Below, piece by piece: positions 58,444 to 64,000 of a stretch of 64,000 nt of DNA; position 1 is the stretch's first letter; each line of letters starts with the position of its first letter. A program made the position numbers and the translations under genes. This DNA comes from Carposina sasakii (lineage: Eukaryota; Arthropoda; Insecta; Lepidoptera; Carposinidae), in assembly GCA_014607495.2 (NCBI GenBank), contig CP053161.1, forward strand, positions 6,333,115 to 6,397,114, read 5' to 3'. The notes beneath the pieces are model-generated. The model ran no database searches, had not been told where the DNA came from, and saw nothing but the letters and a program-made list of their open reading frames with translations.

Positions 58444-59499
58444 GGTTAGATTTATCATAAAATTACCTCAGACAAAAATTGTAAATCTTAAAATTATCTA
58501 TAAAACAGGTATTAATACTTTTTTCCTAGGAGCCATCGTTTCGTTATTTCATGACATCGGGATACGTAAAACACAGAAGTCTGCTATTTGCGATTGTTTT
58601 GAACAGGTCAATATTGATATTAACAACACTAATATGACATACATCATTGACGGAGTGTTGTGTGGGAAAGCGAAGAAACATTCAACGTTATTTCAGATAA
58701 ATACGTTCAGTATGTTACGTCGACATTTTGGTTCCAGAGTCTGTCTTATTTGATGCCTATAATGATTGCACCAGAAATAAGCTGCAAAAAACCGTCGTCG
58801 AACTTTAGCCACATTTTCATCTTCCGATATTTTATTTGATGAACAAGTTATGAAGTTCAGTTTCAGTTCCAGTTCCTACCAGTCAACAGAAATTTCTTGA
58901 AAATACTCATAACAAGTCGCGGTTCATTTAAATGTTGAAAGAAAAGTTTACTACTGAAAATATATTAGTTAAACAAGCTAATAACGATGCCGATGTAGTT
59001 ATTATTGAAACAGCAATAGAGCAATTTTTAAAGTTAAAGTTTTTTTTTAACGTGATTCTACTTCAGAAGAAGTTATCACTAACGGAATTCGCTTTCTTCT
59101 TCTTATGTACGGAGCTTCTAAAAAAAATTCCTCCTTAAATAAGTATCGATATATGTACATGTTTTGTTAAAAACCCGGGTGTTTTAAACAATAAATATAA
59201 AACAGGTGCAATTAGCTTGTCTTCTTCCAACTTCAGATGCTGCTTATCAACATCTTTTCCGAGTATATTACCAAGTTCAAGTGTGGCTTGGTTATCAGCT
59301 ACACCAAAAAGACTGGGGTTGGAAGTTGGTCGATAACACATAAGAACCAATTCAAACTTTACTCCAATTCAGACTGCACCAGAAAAACTGCTAAACTCCA
59401 TTTTTGGTGGCTCCTAGAAAAAAAGTATTGATACCTTTTATATAGATAATTTTAAGATTTACAGTTTTTGTCTGAGGTAATTTTATGATAAATCTAACC
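58444..59499. mobile_element. 1.06-kb inverted-repeat element with a decayed ORF
   Basis: The left arm (GGTTAGATTTATCATAAAAT ... TTTTCCTAGGAGCC) and right arm (GGCTCCTAGAAAAAAAG ... ATTTTATGATAAATCTAACC) are about 92-bp inverted repeats. The + strand interior has broken coding blocks (see 58530-59400). No target duplication is visible. Confidence 0.75.
58530..59400 (+). pseudogene. Broken ORF of a widespread insect family of unknown function
   Basis: In-frame blocks: 'LFHDIGIRKTQKSAICDCF', MTYIIDGVLCGKAKK, then after a shift DKYVQYVTSTFW. Further on come CLLPTSDAAYQHLFRVYYQV and 'GYQLHQKDWGWKLVDNT' with a stop. The pattern (IIDG..., DKYVQYV, LPPTS.AA..H..RVY.QV..WLG, DWGWK) resembles an ORF I know as recurrent in insect genomes, usually followed by a Cys-rich tail. 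I do not know its function, and the tail is missing here. Frameshifts and stops show it is a pseudogene. Confidence 0.5.
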
Positions 59500-59685
59500 T
59501 TTTCGGTGAAAACCAAAAAAAAAACATTTTTTACCTTTGACCTTGAATAGATTTTTTTCCTCGTACGGGAACGATGGGGAATTTTGAAAACTTATTTTTA
59601 ATTATGTTTTGAACAATATTACTCATTTTCAGCTTGTGAATTTATGTACCTTTGAAATAGCCTTTTCTAAATTGACCGGACTATA

Positions 59686-60067
59686 CAGGCTGATTTTTGG
59701 TCGTCAACGTTCCCGAAAACTACGGAATCTCCTCATCATCACGATCATTTTTCTCCATGGAAGCATACCTGGGAAGTGTCTGGTTTCCAAAATATTAGGG
59801 TCCAAAGTTGAGTAAATAGACTGCGTTTTTCTGCATAAATGCACATAGACGCGCGTAGCAGGACTTTTTCACGAAAAATAATTAATATCTGTCTATAAAA
59901 AAACTAACATAAACACTAGACACTATAAATTTCGCACGATCAAGGAAATTAAAATTAAAAAAAAATATATAAAAAAAATTCCCAGCATTTTTTTTGGCAT
60001 AAACTTACTTTATTTCATGTATAGAATACGTACCCTTCGTTAAAGGTGGCCACAAAAAAACACCCTG
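59686..60067 (+). mobile_element. MITE family B, forward copy of an inverted pair
   Basis: Starts 'CAGGCTGATTTTTGGTCG' after TA and ends 'AAAAAAACACCCTG' before TA, 382 bp. No interruption, so it serves as the empty-site reference for the copy at 14543. Confidence 0.85.
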
Positions 60068-60279
60068 TATAATAAGTGCCACAAGCTAAAATAGTAGCAT
60101 AGACTCTACCTATGCAAGTGGAATAATGCCTTCCGTCTAAGGTTATCTAGTAAGACAATTACACTCGTTACAACTGGTTGCTCACAAACATAATATAATA
60201 ACTTAAAAATTTTAAATTAGCATCAACTCCACATAATCTTACGAGTACACAACAACCACAGATTATTATTTCAGATATA

Positions 60280-60654
60280 CAGGATGTTTTTTTGTGGCCA
60301 CCTTTAACGAAGGGTACGTATTCTATACATGAAATAAAGTAAGTTTATGCCAAAAAAATGCGGGGAAAAAAAAAATGAATTTTTTTTTTAAACTCCTTGA
60401 TCGTGCGAAATTTATAGTGTCTAGTGTTTATGTTAGTTTTTTTATAGACAGATATTAATTATTTTTCGCGAAAAAATCCTGCTACGCGCGTCTATGTGCA
60501 TTTATGCAGAAAAACGCAGTCTATTTACTCAAATTTGGAGTCTAATATTTTGAAAACCAGACACTTCTCAGGTATGCTTCCATGGAGAAAAATGATCGTG
60601 ATGATGAGGAGATTCCGTAGTTTTCGGGAACGTTGACAACCAAAAATCACCCTG
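60280..60654 (-). mobile_element. MITE family B, reverse copy of an inverted pair
   Basis: Starts CAGGATGTTTTTTTGTGG and ends 'ACCAAAAATCACCCTG', TA on both sides, 375 bp. It is inverted relative to 59686-60067 and 212 bp away. Confidence 0.85.
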
Positions 60655-60934
60655 TATGTATAGCAAAATATTTGAATGAATGCTGCGTACAATCCTATTG
60701 TTCACACAGGACAGTTGTCATTTATGATTATTCATTTGGCTCAATTAATTGTTTGTCTTCGTTTTATATTAAAAGTTTTTGACTTTGACTTCATCTGAGC
60801 TTACCGCTTTTACTCATAGAAAGAGCTATCATTAATCTGAAGTTTTTAGCTTCTACATGACTTTTACTTTTACCTTTGTATTTCTACGACTTTTACTATC
60901 ATGCCTTCTCCCTCTACTGTATAAATAAGTTCAG

Positions 60935-61685
60935 TTTTTTTTTTAATTTATCCCGAAGGAAAGGCAAGGGGAACTAAGCCCATACAGCCTAATCATTGTT
61001 TAGTAAAATGTATTCTGAATTTATGATGAATGACAATGATGATGAATGGAAACGTCGGGAAAATCCTCAAGAACAAGTGTAAAGTTAGTCAAAATGAAAA
61101 ATTATTGCAGAAACAACTTACATGCGCCCATGAAGAGATCGTAATCCGGCTAAAGTTTTACTCGGCTTACCTGCGTATAAAACCATGCACACGCACTAGA
61201 TTCACATCACAAGTAATCAAAATATAACTTATCTACCAGAAAACATACGGACACATGCAAGCCATTTACAAATAATTCTTTTTTATTTTTTTATTTTTTA
61301 TTGTACACAAAACATAACAATCAATAGAAAGAAATTTACAAAAGGAATGCATACAAAGGCGTGCTTATCTCTGCAAGATATTTCTTCCAGCATACCAGAA
61401 AGCAAAGTGAGACCCAAAAGTTATAGAGGTAATGATGTGTACAGAAATAAACTAAGTAACTATAATAAACAAAAATAAAATATTCATACATAAATAGATA
61501 CACACAAACAATCAAATAATGAAGGTAATGTTAGACATAAAATAAAATAATACATACATATATACATACATACTGTATTATCATATTATTATTATTATTA
61601 TTAGTAGTAGTATTATATTATTAATAAATCTTGATTTTCACAAGAAAATTACACCTGCACCCTTCCAGCTTTTCCCGCCGAATCT
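60935..61685 (-). repeat. Retroposon family A, copy 6, interrupted at 61284-61620
   Basis: Includes the shared tail (GAAAGGCAAGGGGAACTAAG) and the body up to 'GCAAGCCATTTACAAATAA'. It resumes after the insertion with 'TTGATTTTCACAAGAAAATT' and 'CAGCTTTTCCCGCCG'. Its body is nearly identical to copy 1 at 8880-9298. Confidence 0.8.
61284..61620 (-). mobile_element. Retroposon 3' end inserted in family A copy 6
   Basis: The T-rich left end (minus-strand A tail after 'TTTTGTGTACAATAAAAAAT') marks a 3' end. Likely target duplication AATAATTCTT / AATAAATCTT (one mismatch) around 61273-61283 and 61621-61630. Ends in ATT-repeat DNA. No ORF. Confidence 0.6.
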
Positions 61686-62183
61686 AAATAAGTTCAGGTT
61701 CAGCCCTTTCTTGTTTTATGCTTAGCTCCTTTTTGCAGCGAAAAATAAAAATGTCAACGTCAAACTAGCAAAGGTAACTATTTCCATGCAACCTTATCTT
61801 TTATACCGACACCCATGCGTCCTCTCCTCACAATCCTCAGTATGATGATGTGATGATGACTATGTGATTGAATTTATACCTCTAAAATTCAACAGAAATC
61901 AAAATGTCCTCTCCCAGAAAATGTGAGAAGTTATTAACAATATTCCTGGCCGTTGATTGATACCTACCTCAATCAAAGTTAACTAATAGAATTCTAGTGA
62001 TCATCAGAGTTTTAATAATCGGACGTCTTATCTTATAAAATATTTATTTACCTACTCCTATTAATAGTATCTTCATCGTGCCGTGTGTGATGTACGCTTC
62101 AGTCTGTGATTAAATACCTACCTACCTATACTCATTCTACGCTATCTACCTATCAATAACATAGTCCTATAAAATCGCTTATC
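61686..62183. other. Upstream region of the possible leader exon
   Basis: No coding exon. It would hold the promoter and 5' UTR of the candidate gene starting at 62184; no core promoter motif is chosen. Confidence 0.3.
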
Positions 62184-62272
62184 ATGACATTCGGCATTCG
62201 AACAATTTCTAAGCTGGTAGTGCCTGTAGTTGGTAATTTCACTTGTTTAGCTCGCGCTCAATTTGCTACAAT
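62184..62272 (+). CDS. Candidate first coding exon with mitochondrial-type leader (partial gene)
   Basis: ATG at 62184 opens 29 codons: MTFGIRTISKLVVPVVG, NFTCLARAQFAT, then a donor, AT|GTGAGTG, at 62273. The peptide has Arg/Lys but no Asp or Glu, with alternating hydrophobic residues, and would form an amphipathic mitochondrial targeting helix. Lepidopteran nuclear genes for mitochondrial proteins often have such a short first exon. No second exon was found to 64000, so the gene would continue beyond the window. Identity unknown; it may be a chance frame. Confidence 0.4.
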
Positions 62273-62447
62273 GTGAGTGGGATTTTAATTTTATGTATAT
62301 GAATGAAGGTTATTACATAATTAAATTATTTTAACAATCAATAAAGTGTAACAATAAAACAGGTAGGTATATCTTAGGTGAGTTACATATACTTAACATT
62401 TTTTGAGGCTTAGGTATGTAGGTACATACTTAATTTTTATTGGTTAC

Positions 62448-62660
62448 TCGTGGACGCCCGCGACTCCGTCCGCGTGGACTGCAGAAAAAGCAAAATGTCA
62501 AAATTATTCGGGATAAATACATTTTTCTGGGATAAAAAGTAGCCTATATGTTAAATGGGACCTGACACAATATATTCTTGAAAACTGCATCGAAATCGGT
62601 CCAGCCGTTTCTGAGATTAGCGTGCACAAACCTCGATATTTCAGATTCTCCCCTATTGAT
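62448..62660. repeat. Lepidopteran repeat just after the candidate leader exon
   Basis: 'CGCGACTCCGTCCGCGTGG' box, 'GGGATAAAAAGTAGCCTAT' and 'CAGCCGTTTCTGAGATTAG', a common lepidopteran LINE/SINE arrangement. Confidence 0.65.
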
Positions 62661-63652
62661 TGTAGGCTTAGATTATTTACATTGTAGGTGTCTAGGTAGG
62701 TCATAGAGAAAAGAGTAGGTACCTACGTATCTACCTACCGGTGCCTACTTACTTTGACTATGTACCTACCTTTCAGAAATAGTGATGTGCCAACTCGGAA
62801 AAAACATAACTCGATTTAAACCGAGTTAAAATTCGGGTTGAACTCGAGTTAACTGAATGGAAGAATGAATTTTTTATTTTTTTTCCAATTTATTCCCCTA
62901 GATTCGCATTAAGAGTTAAAAATTTGGATCAGACAAATAATATTTTGATCTGTTTTGATTCTTTTTTTATATTATTTATTTTTAATGTATTGGGAGATTT
63001 ATACTAACTAAAATAAAAGAGGAAATTATTCTTTGAAATGGAATCATTCATTTATGTATTTTTGACTTAAATTTAATTTAAAAAAATATTTATATTCATT
63101 ATCAATAAAATTATGTACGTGATTATAATAGCAGTCTTTTCAAAATTAAATGAGACTAACATTATGATGCACGAATGCACATGGGTACACTTATAGGCTT
63201 TTCATTGTTTTATTATTACAATCATATTTTTTTAAAGTGCATTTTAGTATCATGATTTCTGGTACACGAAGAATATTTTTACAGTAATTAAATTATAATA
63301 TGTTGATGTCTTGGCCTTCATTGTATTGTACCTATTTAACTGTTCCTACAAAGGAAAGTGATACTAAAAAAATGTTATCCTATCAATGAGTAATTAATTA
63401 ACAAAAAAATATAAAAAGCTTATGCAAGATACGAAAACAAACTTCTTTGAAGTTTTAACATAAGTTTGTCAAGAATGAATGAATATATAGGTAGTCTCAA
63501 ATGATGGGCAAACTTCGCTCCATTTCGGTTCGTTTTCGAACTCGAGTCGGAGAGAATTCAACTCGAGTTAGTTCGAGTTAATAGGAGTGGGCTAATCATA
63601 TCCGGGAAAGGATTGAACGTGTAGTATATCACTCCGACTAAGGATATATATC

Positions 63653-63825
63653 CTTTTAACATATCCAACTCCGCGTGCATATCCGGGAACGAAGAGATTT
63701 AAGTGAAGCGAGATATGACTGGGATTGGTTTGGTTAGGTTGTTGTAGGTGTCCTTTTAACAGATCCAACTCCGCGTACATATCCGGGAATGAAGAGATTA
63801 AGCGAACCGAGATATGATTGAGATG
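63653..63825. repeat. Tandem duplication, two units of about 97 bp
   Basis: 'TCCTTTTAACATATCCAACT' followed by 'CATATCCGGGAACGAAGAG' and 'AGCGAGATATGA' appears at 63653 and again at 63752 with a few substitutions. Confidence 0.75.
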
Positions 63826-64000
63826 ATCTATCCAATTAATAATTAGAATATTATTATAGGCGTATTTAAAAATCACTAAATAGGTACACTAATGCTGGAT
63901 TTCACCAGTGCTCCCTAAACGGTCTCTTTGTTAAGAAGATTTTAGAGAAAGACATCTCCTAAACTAACTTCTAACTTAAATTGCTTTTCACCAACATAAG

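Noticed and set aside
1..64000. CRISPR array, phage or bacterial defence system
   Set aside because: No regularly spaced repeat/spacer array and no bacterial gene organisation. All supported genes have spliceosomal introns.

Overview
The window looks like a repeat-rich, AT-rich piece of a moth or butterfly (Lepidoptera) nuclear genome. The evidence is the gene structures (many short GT-AG introns, animal-type orthologues) and interspersed repeats of kinds I recognise as typical of Lepidoptera. I cannot name the species.

Five protein-coding genes can be built exon by exon, and a sixth may start near the right edge. They are DNAJC21 (4274-7146, +, 7 exons, 606 aa; ribosome-biogenesis J-protein), TMEM230 (8288-8635, -, one coding exon, 115 aa), a GNAT-fold acyltransferase (24144-27082, +, 4 exons, 281 aa), SON (35145-47688, +, 14 exons, 834 aa; nuclear-speckle splicing cofactor with RS, G-patch and dsRBD regions), ISCU (48239-49549, -, 3 exons, 153 aa; mitochondrial Fe-S scaffold) and a possible mitochondrial-leader first exon (62184-62272, +). 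In every multi-exon model the exon lengths sum to a multiple of three with compatible splice phases. DNAJC21/TMEM230 and SON/ISCU are convergent, tail-to-tail pairs. The genes are ordinary nuclear neighbours and do not form an operon or pathway.

The rest is mostly transposable elements, often nested. At 28015-31269 a 3.2-kb element with about 340-bp inverted ends (8-bp duplication CAGCTTTA) holds a 2.1-kb hAT-like element (duplication GCTCTAGT), which holds a miniature LTR element. At 49630-54640 a decayed endonuclease/reverse-transcriptase LINE is split by a 1.75-kb inverted-repeat element that carries a THAP-like first exon. At 16018-16876 a TA-flanked fold-back MITE is split by a 584-bp PIF/Harbinger derivative (duplication TAA). 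At 58444-59499 an inverted-repeat element carries a decayed ORF resembling a widespread insect family whose function I do not know. A retroposon family with about six copies shares its 3' tail with the LINE next to ISCU.

I see no CRISPR array, bacterial operon, intact transposase or clearly new multi-gene system. The most useful leads are the nested elements, the LINE/SINE shared tail, and two possible splicing variants in SON (a duplicated RS-exon donor and a candidate alternative last exon).
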